Of a stretch of DNA of 64,000 bases, positions 8,814 through 18,025 are shown one piece after another. The notes beneath the pieces are model-generated. The model ran no database searches and had not been told where the DNA came from. It worked only from the letters and a program-made list of their open reading frames with translations. Source of the DNA: Modestobacter sp. VKM Ac-2977 (GTDB lineage Bacteria; Actinomycetota; Actinomycetes; Mycobacteriales; Geodermatophilaceae); contig NZ_JAPVBQ010000001.1 of the NCBI RefSeq assembly GCF_026968045.1, positions 1,005,238-1,069,237 on the forward strand, in the 5' to 3' direction. How positions within the stretch are numbered: the first letter of the stretch is position 1; the number at the start of each line of letters is the position of its first letter. The position numbers and the translations under genes are program-made.

Positions 8814-9797
8814 TCACCGGTCGCATCCGCGGCTGACGGCCTCCTCTGCCAGCCGGCTCCGCGCCCAGTGCAGCGCGACGCCGTGGAACCGGCGCTGGAA
8901 CGCACGCAGCGTCGGGATCCCCGGGGGAGCGGGCGCACGCATGGTGAGGGCCCACATGCCGGTGAGCACCAGGAGGAGGTCGGTGACGTCGGCGGGGTCC
9001 GCGGCGGCCACGGCCGGCAGGCCGGTGGCCAGGGTGGCCGGGTCCAGCCCGCCGTGCACCGCCATGTCCAGCGACAGCAGCACCGGGTCGACCCACGCCG
9101 GACCCCGGGCGGCCCACGCCCAGTCGAGCAGGACGAGTTCGCCGTCCGGACGGAGCAGCAGGTTGTCCGCGCGGAGGTCCAGGTGCACGAGCGTGTCCCC
9201 GGTCAGCCCGCCGCGGCCGGCGAGCCGCGCGGGGACCTCGGCCAGCCAGTCGAGCCGGTCGGCCTCCCAGGGGTCGAGGTCAGCAGGTGGGTCCGCTCGC
9301 AGCAGCGGCCAGGCGGTCAGTTCCTGGGTGAGCCGGTCGTCCAGGGACGGGAGTTCCGCCACCGGGCAGGGGGTGGCCCGTTCGGCGAACGAGCTGACGC
9401 CGGTGAGCACCCGGGTCGCCGTCGCCGCCGTCCAGGGCAGGGTCGGGCAGGCGCCGTCGACCTCGTCGAACACCAGGGCCACCCACTCGTCGGCGTCCTC
9501 GGCCCACTCCAGGTGTGCGCGCAGTCGTGGGGCCGGGAGCCCGGCGGGCAGGGCGGCGGTCACCGCAGCCTCGGTGCGCAGCAGCGCGGGGGTGTCGGGA
9601 TTGAGCGGGGTGCCCACTGCCTTGACGAACGCGCGGCCACCGTCCGCGCAGGTCACGACCACGGCCGGGCCGGGGGAGAAGCCGCCGGTCCGGGGCGACA
9701 CGTGCACCACCGGCGACCCGAGCGCGGCGTCGATCGCCGTCCGCAACCCGGCGGGGAGCTGGTCGTAGGGCAGGCGCGGGCTGCCGGGCACGGTCAC
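8814..9797 (-). CDS. aminoglycoside phosphotransferase family protein
   Basis: A 327-residue APH/choline-kinase-fold enzyme. The catalytic loop [11 protein letters not shown] (the HxDxxxxN motif) is near residue 206 and the metal-binding LLDWAWA near residue 222; an N-terminal lobe includes GRAFVKAV with the likely ATP-binding lysine. Such proteins phosphorylate small hydroxyl-bearing molecules. Most chromosomal members are not resistance enzymes, and nothing nearby shows the substrate. It stands alone, divergent from lepA. The family is firm; the function is unknown. Confidence 0.8.
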   Translation of the reverse strand: MTVPGSPRLPYDQLPAGLRTAIDAALGSPVVHVSPRTGGFSPGPAVVVTCADGGRAFVKAVGTPLNPDTPALLRTEAAVTAALPAGLPAPRLRAHLEWAEDADEWVALVFDEVDGACPTLPWTAATATRVLTGVSSFAERATPCPVAELPSLDDRLTQELTAWPLLRADPPADLDPWEADRLDWLAEVPARLAGRGGLTGDTLVHLDLRADNLLLRPDGELVLLDWAWAARGPAWVDPVLLSLDMAVHGGLDPATLATGLPAVAAADPADVTDLLLVLTGMWALTMRAPAPPGIPTLRAFQRRFHGVALHWARSRLAEEAVSRGCDR

Positions 9798-9871
9798 CGG
9801 TCCACCGTCCGGGACGGCGACCTGCCCGGCAATCGCTTTACCCGGGGGAGCCGTGGGACGATGGGCGCACT

Positions 9872-11719
9872 GTGACGACTCCTGCCTCCACCGATCCCGC
9901 CCGGATCCGGAACTTCTGCATCATCGCCCACATCGACCACGGCAAGTCGACGCTGGCCGACCGCATGCTCGAGGTCACCGGGCTCGTCGAGGGGCGGAAC
10001 ATGCGCGCCCAGTACCTCGACCGGATGGACATCGAGCGCGAGCGCGGCATCACCATCAAGGCGCAGAACGTCCGCCTGCCCTGGACGCCCCGCACCGGCG
10101 ACGACACCGGCACCGAGTTCGTGCTCGACATGATCGACACCCCGGGGCACGTCGACTTCACCTACGAGGTGTCCCGCTCGCTGGCCGCCTGTGAGGGCGC
10201 CGTCCTGCTCGTCGACGCCGCCCAGGGCATCGAGGCCCAGACGCTGGCGAACCTCTACCTGGCGCTGGAGAACGACCTCACGATCATCCCGGTGCTCAAC
10301 AAGATCGACCTGCCCGCGGCGCAGCCGGAGAAGTACGCCGCGGAGATCGCGCACATCATCGGCTGCGACCCCGACGACGTGCTGCGGGTCAGCGGCAAGA
10401 CCGGGCAGGGCGTGCCGGAGCTGCTCGACCGGATCGTGCAGGAGATCCCCGCGCCGACCGGCGACGCCGACGGCCCCGCCCGGGCGATGATCTTCGACTC
10501 GGTCTACGACATCTACCGCGGCGTCATCACCTACGTGCGCGTCGTCGACGGCCGGATCTCCGCCCGCGACAAGATCAAGATGATGTCCACGGGCGCCACG
10601 CACGAGCTGCTGGAGATCGGCGTCATCGCGCCCGAGCCCAAGCAGGTCGCGAGCCTGGGCATCGGCGAGGTCGGCTACTTCATCACCGGGGTGAAGGACG
10701 TCCGTCAGTCCCGCGTCGGTGACACCGTCACCCTCCAGCACAAGCCGGCGGCCGAGTCGATCGGCGGCTACCGCGACCCGAAGCCGATGGTCTACTCCGG
10801 GCTCTACCCGATCGACGGCAGCGACTACCCGCTGCTGCGGGAGGCGCTGGACAAGCTGCTGCTCAACGACGCCGCGCTGACCTACGAGCCGGAGACGTCG
10901 GCGGCCCTGGGCTTCGGCTTCCGGGTCGGCTTCCTGGGCCTGCTGCACCTGGAGATCGTCCGCGAGCGGCTGGAACGCGAGGCGGGCATCAGCCTGATCT
11001 CCACCGCGCCCAACGTCGTGTACCGGGTGGTCATGGAGGACGGCTCCGAGATCACGGTGACCAACCCGAGCGACTGGCCGGGCGGCAAGCTGGGCACGAT
11101 CTACGAGCCGATCGTCAAGGCCACGATCATCGCGCCGAGCGACTACACCGGCGTGATCATGGAGCTCTGCCAGGGCCGTCGCGGTCAGCTCGGTGGCATG
11201 GACTACCTGTCGGAGTCCCGGGTCGAGCTGCGCTACACGCTGCCGCTCGGGGAGATCATCTTCGACTTCTTCGACGCACTGAAGTCCCGCACCCGCGGCT
11301 ACGCCTCGCTGGACTACGCCGAGGCCGGTGAGCAGGAGTCGAAGCTGGTGAAGGTCGACATCCTGCTGCAGGGCGAGGCCGTCGACGCCTTCTCCGCGAT
11401 CGTGCACGCCGACAAGGCCTACAGCTACGGCGTGCTGATGGCCGGCAAGCTCCGTGAGCTCATCCCGCGCCAGCAGTTCGAGGTGCCGATCCAGGCCGCC
11501 GTCGGCGCCCGGGTGATCGCCCGCGAGACCGTCCGCGCCATCCGCAAGGACGTGCTGGCCAAGTGCTACGGCGGTGACATCAGCCGCAAGCGCAAGCTGC
11601 TGGAGAAGCAGAAGGAGGGCAAGAAGCGGATGAAGATGGTCGGCCGCGTCGAGGTCCCCCAGGAGGCCTTCGTGGCCGCGCTCTCCACCAACGAGTCCAC
11701 CGCCGCCAAGCCGAAGTGA
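9872..11719 (+). CDS. lepA: elongation factor 4 (LepA GTPase)
   Basis: A ribosome-bound translational GTPase of 615 residues, thought to help 30S assembly and stalled elongation. It has the G1 motif AHIDHGKST near residue 20, DTPGHVDF (G3), NKID (G4), the EF-G-like domains, and the LepA-specific C-terminal domain ending in [17 protein letters not shown]. The GTG start at 9872 fits the short family N-terminus. The stop overlaps the next gene by GTGA. Its position beyond rpsT is conserved in actinobacteria. Confidence 0.97.
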   Translation: MTTPASTDPARIRNFCIIAHIDHGKSTLADRMLEVTGLVEGRNMRAQYLDRMDIERERGITIKAQNVRLPWTPRTGDDTGTEFVLDMIDTPGHVDFTYEVSRSLAACEGAVLLVDAAQGIEAQTLANLYLALENDLTIIPVLNKIDLPAAQPEKYAAEIAHIIGCDPDDVLRVSGKTGQGVPELLDRIVQEIPAPTGDADGPARAMIFDSVYDIYRGVITYVRVVDGRISARDKIKMMSTGATHELLEIGVIAPEPKQVASLGIGEVGYFITGVKDVRQSRVGDTVTLQHKPAAESIGGYRDPKPMVYSGLYPIDGSDYPLLREALDKLLLNDAALTYEPETSAALGFGFRVGFLGLLHLEIVRERLEREAGISLISTAPNVVYRVVMEDGSEITVTNPSDWPGGKLGTIYEPIVKATIIAPSDYTGVIMELCQGRRGQLGGMDYLSESRVELRYTLPLGEIIFDFFDALKSRTRGYASLDYAEAGEQESKLVKVDILLQGEAVDAFSAIVHADKAYSYGVLMAGKLRELIPRQQFEVPIQAAVGARVIARETVRAIRKDVLAKCYGGDISRKRKLLEKQKEGKKRMKMVGRVEVPQEAFVAALSTNESTAAKPK

Positions 11720-12372
11720 GCGGGCGCGTCACCGCGGTCTGCGTCTCCGGCGCCGACCTGCTGCCGCTGCCCGGCCGGCGCCCCGACCGCAGCGGCATCG
11801 ACAAGGCGCCGGTGGCCGGCCGGGTCGCCGTCGGCGAGTTGGGGCTGGACGGCGACGTCCAGGTCAACAAGAAGCACCACGGCGGCGAGGGGCAGGCGGT
11901 CTACGCCTACGCGCAGGCCGACGCCGACTGGTGGGAGGCCGAGCTCGGCCGCGACCTGCCGCCGGGGCGGTTCGGGGAGAACCTGCGCACCACCGGGCTC
12001 GACCTGCGCACCGCCGTCCTCGGCGAGCAGTGGCAGGTCGGGACGGCGCTCCTCCAGGTGACGGCCTGGCGCACCCCGTGCGCCAACTTCGCCCGGTTCT
12101 GGGGCGTGCCCGACCTGGTGAAGCGGTTCGCCGCGCACGGCGCCACCGGCGCCTACCTGCGCGTGCTGCAGACCGGCGAGCTCGGTGCGGGGGACGAGGT
12201 CCAGGTCGTGTCCCGCCCCGACCACGGGATCACCGTGGAGACCGCCTTCCGGATCGTGATGACCCAGAAGTCGCGGCTGCCCGAGCTGGCCCCGGTCCTC
12301 CGGTACGTGCCGACGAAGGACCAGCCGGTGCTCGCCGCCAAGATCGACAAACGGCTCGCCGCCCTGGCCTGA
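11716..12372 (+). CDS. MOSC domain-containing protein
   Basis: A 218-residue protein of the YiiM-like MOSC group, related to the C-terminal sulfur-carrier domain of molybdenum cofactor sulfurase. It shows [20 protein letters not shown], here split as GLDGD and [10 protein letters not shown], and WRTPCANF near residue 118, which holds the conserved cysteine. YiiM-type proteins reduce N-hydroxylated purines using molybdenum cofactor, so a detoxifying role is possible. It is coupled to lepA by a GTGA overlap. Its stop lies 4 bases from the stop of the convergent oxidoreductase, inside the palindrome CTGACCGGTCAG. Confidence 0.85.
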   Translation: MSGRVTAVCVSGADLLPLPGRRPDRSGIDKAPVAGRVAVGELGLDGDVQVNKKHHGGEGQAVYAYAQADADWWEAELGRDLPPGRFGENLRTTGLDLRTAVLGEQWQVGTALLQVTAWRTPCANFARFWGVPDLVKRFAAHGATGAYLRVLQTGELGAGDEVQVVSRPDHGITVETAFRIVMTQKSRLPELAPVLRYVPTKDQPVLAAKIDKRLAALA

Positions 12373-12376
12373 CCGG

Positions 12377-13342
12377 TCAGACCGTGAAGACGATCTTCCC
12401 GGCGGTGCGGCCCTCGAGCATCCGCGCGAAGCCGTCGCGGGCCTCCGACAGCGGCAGCTCCACGTCGATCTGCGGCCGCACCCCGGTGATCCGGCACATC
12501 TGGATCAGGTCGTCGAGCTCGTCCCGGGTGCCCATCGTCGAGCCGATCACCGACAGCTGGGTGAAGAACACCCGGTTCAGCTCGGCGCCGGGGTTGAAGC
12601 CGGTGGTCGCCCCGCAGGTCACCACCACCCCGCCGGGCTTGAGCGACTTGATGCTGTGCGACCAGGTGGCCTCACCGACGGTCTCCATCACGCCGTCCAC
12701 CCGCTCGGGCAGCCGGGCGCCGGTCTCGAACGCCTGGTCCGCGCCCAGTGCGAGCGCCGCCGTCCGCTTCTCCTCGCTGCGGCCGGTGACCCAGACCCGG
12801 TAGCCGGCTGCGCTGCCGAGCTTGATCAGCGCCGTCGCCACGCCGCCACTGGCCCCCTGCACGAGGACCGTCGACCCGGGCCGCAGCCCGGAGCGGACGA
12901 ACAGCATCCGGTAGGCGGTCAGCCAGGCGGTGGGCAGGCAGGCCGCCTCGGCGAAGGAGAGCTCGGCCGGCTTGGGGACGACGTTGCGCCGGGGCACGAC
13001 GACGCGCTCGGCGAGCGTGCCCTGGTGCACCTCCGACAGCAGCGACCGCTTCGGGTCCATCGTCTCGTCGCCGGTCCAGCCGGGGGAGGTGATGACCGCG
13101 TGCACCACCACCTCGTTGCCGTCGGCGTCGATGCCCGCCGCGTCGCAGCCGAGGGTCATCGGCATCCGCTCGGCGGGCAGACCGATCCCGCGCAGGCTGA
13201 ACAGGTCGTGGTGGTTGAGCGACGCGGCCTTCACCTGGACCGTCGTCCAGCCCTCGGGGGCCTCGGGCTCTGGCCGGTCACCGACCTCAAGCACGGAGAG
13301 CGGGTCGTCAGGGGCAGGGGTGGCGACGAACGCAGCGAGCAT
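12377..13342 (-). CDS. zinc-binding dehydrogenase / quinone oxidoreductase-like (MDR) protein
   Basis: A 321-residue medium-chain reductase. The N-terminal GroES-like domain includes LNHHDLFSLRGIG and TLGCDAAGI; the Rossmann domain has VLVQGASGGVATALIKLG near residue 147, an NAD(P)-binding motif. The catalytic zinc ligands of alcohol dehydrogenases are not evident, so it is more likely a quinone-oxidoreductase-type enzyme. The ATG start is supported by TAGCGT on the minus strand (13354-13349), 6 bases upstream, so the message is probably leaderless. The substrate is unknown. Confidence 0.85.
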   Translation of the reverse strand: MLAAFVATPAPDDPLSVLEVGDRPEPEAPEGWTTVQVKAASLNHHDLFSLRGIGLPAERMPMTLGCDAAGIDADGNEVVVHAVITSPGWTGDETMDPKRSLLSEVHQGTLAERVVVPRRNVVPKPAELSFAEAACLPTAWLTAYRMLFVRSGLRPGSTVLVQGASGGVATALIKLGSAAGYRVWVTGRSEEKRTAALALGADQAFETGARLPERVDGVMETVGEATWSHSIKSLKPGGVVVTCGATTGFNPGAELNRVFFTQLSVIGSTMGTRDELDDLIQMCRITGVRPQIDVELPLSEARDGFARMLEGRTAGKIVFTV

Positions 13343-13383
13343 GAGCGGACGCTAACCGAGTGCCGCCGCCGCTGCGACGTGGG

Positions 13384-13827
13384 TCACCCCCGCCCCCCGG
13401 GGGCGGTCCGGTCAGCAGGTGACCCGTTCCTGCCGGATGTCAGGTGCACGACGGCGTAACCCCGCACCGTGCCCTCCGCGGAGCCGCAGTCGTAGCGGAG
13501 CCAGCCGGTGGCCCGTGCAGACTCCAGCCCGGTCACCTGCGCCGGCACGGAGCCCTCGGTGAGGCACTCGTAGCCCCCGATGAACACCTCGCCCCGGGCG
13601 AACGCCGGCACGCCGGCCGGCGCGTAGGCCTCGAACAGGCTCTCCGCGCCGCCCTCGCCGGTCCGGTTCTCGCCGTACAGCAGAGCGGTGGCGTAGCCGA
13701 TGGCACTGTCCGGCGGCCCGCTGCCGGAGTCCGCGCCGGGCGGCGACGCCGCGGCCGGGCCGGCCCCCAGCAGGAGCAGCGCGAGGCCGGTGCTGCCGCA
13801 GATCCAGGATCGTGTCGTCGTCCGCAT
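13384..13827 (-). CDS. small secreted protein of unknown function
   Basis: A 147-residue protein with a Sec-type signal peptide: basic start MRTTTRS, hydrophobic core STGLALLLLGAG, and likely cleavage after PAAAS near residue 28. The mature part holds two cysteines (GYECLTEG and LRYDCGSA) that could form a disulfide. I do not recognise a family. A competing open frame on the same strand (13412-13972) lacks any such organisation. The 160 bases upstream of it hold nothing recognisable. Confidence 0.6.
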   Translation of the reverse strand: MRTTTRSWICGSTGLALLLLGAGPAAASPPGADSGSGPPDSAIGYATALLYGENRTGEGGAESLFEAYAPAGVPAFARGEVFIGGYECLTEGSVPAQVTGLESARATGWLRYDCGSAEGTVRGYAVVHLTSGRNGSPADRTAPGGRG

Positions 13828-13990
13828 GACCTGTCCTCTCCACGGGCCGGTCGATCAGCGGACCGCCTCGTCGCGGCCGCGGGCCCGCCGGGAGGATGGC
13901 AGTGGACCGGGCCGGTCGGGGACGTCGTCCGGCGCGGGAGTGCTGGCTCGCCCGGCGCGTCGCCGAGGACACGCTGGGCGCCCCCGGAGG

Positions 13991-14998
13991 TCAGCGGACG
14001 ACGACGGCGAACTCCTGCTGCGCCACGAACTCACCGATCACCGGGGCGCCGGGCACCTCGCCGCCGAGCAGCAGCCCGCCGGAGGTCTGTGCGTCGGCCA
14101 GCAGCAGCGCCTCCTCCTCGCTGACCGCCGACAGGTCGGCGTGCGGGCGCACCCAGTCCAGGTTCCGCCGGGTGCCGCCGGAGACCCAGCCGTCGGCCAG
14201 CGCCTGCCGGGCCCCGGCCAGGTAGGGGACGGCGGCGGCGTCGACCACCGCGGTCACCCCGCTGGCGCGGGCCATCTTGTACAGGTGGCCGAGCAGGCCG
14301 AAGCCGGTGACGTCGGTTCCCGCCCGGATGCCCGCGGCGACGGCGGCCACCGACGCCTCGGCGTTGAGCGCGGTCATCGAGGCCACTGCCTCGGCCGACA
14401 CCTCGCCGGTGTTCTTGTGCCGGCTGTTCAGCACGCCCACGCCCAGCGGCTTGGTCAGCGACAGCGCCGTCCCCGCGACGGCGGCGTCGTTGCGGATCAG
14501 CCGGTCCAGGTCGACCAGGCCGGTGACCGCCATGCCGTACTTCGGCTCGGGGTCGTCGATGGAGTGGCCGCCGCCGACGTGGCAGCCCGCCGCGTGCGCG
14601 ACCTCCAGCCCGCCGCGCAGCACCTCCGCGGCCAGCTCGGCCGGCAGCACGTCCCGCGGCCAGCCGAGCAGGTTCACCGCCATGACCGGGGTGCCGCCCA
14701 TCGCGTAGACGTCGGAGAGCGCGTTGGCCGCGGCGATCCGGCCGAAGGTGTACGCGTCGTCGACGACCGGGGTGAAGAAGTCGGTGGTGAGCACCAGCCC
14801 CTGGCCGCCGGCGATCCGCACCACGGCGGCGTCGTCCCCGTCGTCCAGGCCGACGACCAGTTCGGCCGCAGGGTGGTCCGGGCCGGTGGCGGTGAGGCCG
14901 GCGACGACCGCCTCGAGCTCGCCGGGCGGGATCTTGCAGGCGCAGCCGCCACCGTGCGCGTACTGGGTCAGCCGGACGGGCGGTGCAGTGGCGGTCAC
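13991..14998 (-). CDS. selD: selenide, water dikinase
   Basis: Makes selenophosphate from selenide and ATP, the selenium donor for Sec-tRNA synthesis. The 335-residue protein begins RLTQYAHGGGCACK; Cys19 and Lys22 match the essential Cys and Lys of the E. coli enzyme, so this SelD is a cysteine form, not a selenoprotein. LTTDFFTPVVDD and ANALSDVYAMGG follow, as does the C-terminal GxGLLGH segment (FGLLGHLYKMA). A leaderless -10 box (TACATT) precedes the GTG start. It is divergent from the LacI gene and lies 8 kb from selC-selA-selB, with an arabinoside operon in between. Confidence 0.96.
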   Translation of the reverse strand: MTATAPPVRLTQYAHGGGCACKIPPGELEAVVAGLTATGPDHPAAELVVGLDDGDDAAVVRIAGGQGLVLTTDFFTPVVDDAYTFGRIAAANALSDVYAMGGTPVMAVNLLGWPRDVLPAELAAEVLRGGLEVAHAAGCHVGGGHSIDDPEPKYGMAVTGLVDLDRLIRNDAAVAGTALSLTKPLGVGVLNSRHKNTGEVSAEAVASMTALNAEASVAAVAAGIRAGTDVTGFGLLGHLYKMARASGVTAVVDAAAVPYLAGARQALADGWVSGGTRRNLDWVRPHADLSAVSEEEALLLADAQTSGGLLLGGEVPGAPVIGEFVAQQEFAVVVR

Positions 14999-15006
14999 GG
15001 TCGTCG

Positions 15007-15012
15007 AATGTA
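15007..15012 (-). promoter_or_regulatory. -10 box of selD
   Basis: On the minus strand TACATT (15012-15007) lies 8 bases before the selD GTG. Transcription would start almost at the start codon. Confidence 0.5.
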
Positions 15013-15188
15013 GGCCGCCACCCGGCGGACGGGCTCGGCGCCGTCACCCGAGGGTGTCGGGCGCCACCTCCTGGGTCCCCGGGGGTGCCGCGCTGTGGCA
15101 GTCTCCCGGAGGACCAGTGCGGCCGGGACCACCCCGGATCTGCCGAGGCAGCGCCGGAGAGCCTGGTCGCGACGGGAGGAGCGGGGAC

Positions 15189-16187
15189 GTGGTCGCCACG
15201 CTGCACGACGTGGCCCGGCTTGCGGGGGTCTCCTTCAAGACGGTGTCGAACGTGGTGAACGACTACCCGCACGTCCGCCCCAGCACCCGGCAACGCGTGC
15301 AGGAGGCCATCGCCGAGCTGGGGTACCAGCCGAACCTGTCGGCGCGCAGCCTCCGGTCCGGCCGCAGTGACGCGATCAGCCTCGCCGTCCCCGAGCTGCG
15401 GCTGCCGTACTTCGCCGAGCTGGCCGACGAGGTGATCCGGGCGGCCGAGCGCCGGGGACTGGTCGTGCTCATCGAGCAGACCAACCGGGACCGCCAGCGG
15501 GAGCTCGACCTGCTGGGCAGCGCCCGGCTGCGGATGGTCGACGGGCTGCTGTTCAGCCCCCTGGGGCTCAGCGCCGAGGACGCCTCGCTGGTCGAGATCG
15601 ACACCCCGCTGGTGTTGCTCGGTGAACGCATCTTCCACCCCTCGGTCGACCACGTGACCATGCAGAACGTGGCGGCCGCGCGGGCCGCCACGGAGCACCT
15701 CCTCGCCCGCGGTCGCCGGCGCATCGCGGTCGTCGGGTCCCACCCCGGTGAGGTGATCGGCTCGGCCGGGCTGCGCCTGCAGGGGTACCGGGCGGCGCTG
15801 GACGCGGCGGGCATCCCGTTCGACGAGCGGCTGCTGGGCCCGGCAGAGCTGTGGCACCGACGGGAGGGGGCCGAGGCGGCGCAGGCGCTGATCGCCTCCG
15901 GAGTGGACTTCGACGCCGTGTTCGCCTTCAACGACACCCTCGCCCTCGGTGCCATGCACGCCCTGATCGCGGCCGGCCGGCGGGTTCCCGACGACGTCGC
16001 GGTGATCGGCTTCGACAACACCGACGACGGCATGTTCTCCCAGCCGACGCTCACCACCGTCGACCCGGGGCGCCGGGAGATCGCGGAGCGGGCCGTCGAG
16101 GCGGTCGTGCAGCGGATCGCCGACCGGGGCATCGCCCCTCAGCACGTGGAAGTGGGCTACTCGATCGTCCAGCGCGAGTCCACCTGA
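15189..16187 (+). CDS. LacI family transcriptional regulator of the arabinoside operon
   Basis: A 332-residue LacI/GalR repressor. The N-terminal helix-turn-helix (TLHDVARLAGVSFKTVSNVV) is followed by a hinge helix (LSARSLRSGRS). The periplasmic-binding-like effector domain contains GLLFSPLG, IAVVGSHPGEVIGSAG, and FNDTLALGAM. The open frame runs further upstream, but GTG 15189 sits just before the HTH with GGGAGGAG as a ribosome binding site about 8 bases upstream. It is immediately upstream of the transporter and arabinofuranosidase genes. An ideal LacI-type operator overlaps their promoter, so it most likely represses them until an arabinose-containing sugar binds. Confidence 0.93.
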   Translation: MVATLHDVARLAGVSFKTVSNVVNDYPHVRPSTRQRVQEAIAELGYQPNLSARSLRSGRSDAISLAVPELRLPYFAELADEVIRAAERRGLVVLIEQTNRDRQRELDLLGSARLRMVDGLLFSPLGLSAEDASLVEIDTPLVLLGERIFHPSVDHVTMQNVAAARAATEHLLARGRRRIAVVGSHPGEVIGSAGLRLQGYRAALDAAGIPFDERLLGPAELWHRREGAEAAQALIASGVDFDAVFAFNDTLALGAMHALIAAGRRVPDDVAVIGFDNTDDGMFSQPTLTTVDPGRREIAERAVEAVVQRIADRGIAPQHVEVGYSIVQREST

Positions 16188-16243
16188 GACGTCGATCGCC
16201 GGGCGTCGGGCCCGGGCGACGTCCCTGTGGTGGAGCCGTCGAG

Positions 16244-16259
16244 CCGCCCCCAGGGGCGG
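16244..16259 (+). terminator. hairpin after the lacI-type gene
   Basis: CCGCCCC (16244-16250) and GGGGCGG (16253-16259) pair perfectly around a 2-base loop. This would separate the regulator transcript from the operon promoter that follows. Confidence 0.45.
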
Positions 16260-16306
16260 TCTCCCGGCGCCCCCGTCACCACGAGGACACGTTCCGCAGA
16301 GCTCTC

Positions 16307-16335
16307 TTGACAGCTGTCGTGGGATGGGCCACATT
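16307..16335 (+). promoter_or_regulatory. promoter of the arabinoside transport/hydrolysis operon
   Basis: A perfect TTGACA -35 box (16307-16312) is followed 17 bases later by CACATT (16330-16335) as a weak -10. The first transporter gene starts at 16567, so the leader would be about 220 bases, unusually long for this window, where many genes look leaderless. I see no known riboswitch in that leader. Confidence 0.6.
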
Positions 16336-16342
16336 GCTCTTC

Positions 16343-16352
16343 ACAACGTTGT
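16343..16352 (+). promoter_or_regulatory. LacI-family operator
   Basis: ACAACGTTGT is a perfect palindrome with the central CG typical of LacI/GalR operators. It lies 7 bases after the -10 box, over the likely transcription start, where bound repressor would block initiation. Confidence 0.65.
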
Positions 16353-16566
16353 AGAACGTGCTCCAGGGCACAGTCGACGACGTGTGCGGCGCTCCGGCGC
16401 CTGCCCCCGGTCACCACCCCGCGACCGGGTGCACCTGCGCGCGGCGCTGGGCGACATCCTCGCCCACTGCAGCTCGTCGCACCTCGCTCCACCGGGAGTC
16501 GAACGTGCAGCCGGCTCCAGCCACCGACGACGGCGTCCGTGGCCGTCACTCCGAGAGGGACCTCCC

Positions 16567-17919
16567 GTGAACAAGAAGCTCATGACCGCACTGTTCGGTG
16601 CGGGAACCGTCATGACCAGCGTCACCGCCTGTGGCGGAGGTGGGGACGGCGAGGCCGCCGCCAGCGGCGGCGGGTCCTGCAGCGTGCCGATCGTCAACGA
16701 GGAGGCGCCGGTCGTCTCCGTGTGGGCGTGGTACCCGAACATGAAGACGGTGGTGGAGAACTTCAACGACACCCACACCGACGTGCAGGTCTGCCTCACC
16801 AACGCCGGCCAGGGGGCCGACGAGTACGCCAAGTTCCAGACCGCCGTCTCGGCCGGCCGCGGCGCCCCGGACGTGATCATGCTCGAGACCGACACCGTCC
16901 CGGTCTTCGCCCTGCAGGAGGCCCTGCTCGACCTCAGCGAGTACGGCGCCAGCGAGGTCGAGGGCAACTTCGGCGAGGGTGCCTGGCGCGACGTCTCCAG
17001 CGGCGACGCGGTGTACGGCATCCCGATCGACGGTGGCCCGATGGCGATGATGTACCGCCAGGACATCTTCGACCAGTACGGCATCACCCCGCCCACCACC
17101 TGGGACGAGTACCGGGCCGCGGCGGAGAAGCTGAAGGCCGCCGGTGGGCCGCTGATGGGCGACCTCCCGGCGAACGTCCCGGCCCCCACCGTGGCCCTGA
17201 TGCAGCAGAACGGCGCGGAGCCGTGGACCTACGACTCGGCGAACCCGACCGAGCTGGAGATCGACCTCAACAGCCCGGAGAGCAAGGAGGTGCTGGACTA
17301 CTGGGCCGGCCTGGTCGAGGACGGGCTCATCGGCACCCAGGACCAGTTCACCACCGAGTACATCTCCGGTGCGATCAACGGCGACTACGCCACCTACATC
17401 TCCGCCGCCTGGGCGCCCGGCTACCTGACCGGCGCCGGCGCGGGTGAGGGCGCGGACGCGGGCACCTGGCGCGTCGCCCCGTTGCCGCAGTGGGACCCGG
17501 CCAACCCCGTCTCGGTCAACTGGGGTGGTTCGGTCCTCGCGGTGACCAGCCAGGCGGAGGACCCGGAGCTGGCCGCGCAGGTGGCGATGGAGCTGTACGC
17601 CGACGAGCCGTCGCTGACGGACGGGTGGACGTCGCAGACGATCTTCCCGCTGAACCAGTCGGTGCTGAACTCGCAGGAGTTCATCGACCACGAGTCGGAG
17701 TTCTTCGACGGCCAGACCGCCAACAAGGACGTCTACATCCCGGCGGCCAACGCCTACGAGGGGTCGACCTACAGCCCCTTCGGCACCACGTTCTACGCCC
17801 AGTTCACCGAGGAGATCGCCGCGATCAACGCCGGTGAGAAGACCGGCTCGGAGGCGCTGGACGACCTGCAGGCGGAGATGGAGGCCTACGCCGAGCAGCA
17901 GGGCTTCACGCTCAACTGA
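16567..17919 (+). CDS. ABC transporter sugar-binding lipoprotein
   Basis: A 450-residue extracellular solute-binding protein of family 1 (CUT1 sugar importers). It has a lipoprotein signal: MNKKLMTALFGAG, then SVTAC, with the lipidated cysteine near residue 20, followed by a glycine-rich linker. The mature protein shows VSVWAWYPNMKTVVENF, APDVIMLETD and GIPIDGGPMAMMYRQDIF, typical of maltose/arabino-oligosaccharide binders. GTG 16567 is chosen over the longer frame because it begins the signal peptide and follows GAGAGGGA. It is the first gene of the operon and delivers sugar to the two permeases downstream. The substrate is inferred as arabinose-containing oligosaccharide from the neighbouring GH51 enzyme. 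Confidence 0.92.
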   Translation: MNKKLMTALFGAGTVMTSVTACGGGGDGEAAASGGGSCSVPIVNEEAPVVSVWAWYPNMKTVVENFNDTHTDVQVCLTNAGQGADEYAKFQTAVSAGRGAPDVIMLETDTVPVFALQEALLDLSEYGASEVEGNFGEGAWRDVSSGDAVYGIPIDGGPMAMMYRQDIFDQYGITPPTTWDEYRAAAEKLKAAGGPLMGDLPANVPAPTVALMQQNGAEPWTYDSANPTELEIDLNSPESKEVLDYWAGLVEDGLIGTQDQFTTEYISGAINGDYATYISAAWAPGYLTGAGAGEGADAGTWRVAPLPQWDPANPVSVNWGGSVLAVTSQAEDPELAAQVAMELYADEPSLTDGWTSQTIFPLNQSVLNSQEFIDHESEFFDGQTANKDVYIPAANAYEGSTYSPFGTTFYAQFTEEIAAINAGEKTGSEALDDLQAEMEAYAEQQGFTLN

Positions 17920-17955
17920 GCCGGCCGGCCCAGCCGGACGACTCGGTCCGGCCGC

Positions 17956-17981
17956 GGGGGGGGGGCCCCCCCCCCCCCCCC
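17956..17981. repeat. G10-C16 homopolymer hairpin
   Basis: Ten G followed by sixteen C, between the binding-protein gene and the first permease gene. It can fold as a G-C hairpin and lies just after a second inverted repeat (CCGGAC 17934-17939 / GTCCGG 17946-17951). It may lower expression of the permeases relative to the binding protein. Its exact length should be treated as uncertain because such runs are error-prone in sequencing. Confidence 0.75.
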
Positions 17982-18025
17982 GCGACCGGACACCCCAACC
18001 TCCCCAGAACGAGAGCGAGACGGTG

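Noticed and set aside
8814-9797. Aminoglycoside resistance gene
   Set aside because: It has the kinase fold and motifs only; such genes are common on actinobacterial chromosomes and nothing ties this one to a drug.
13991-14998. SelD as a selenoprotein
   Set aside because: The catalytic position in GGGCACK is an ordinary cysteine codon; there is no in-frame TAG or TGA.
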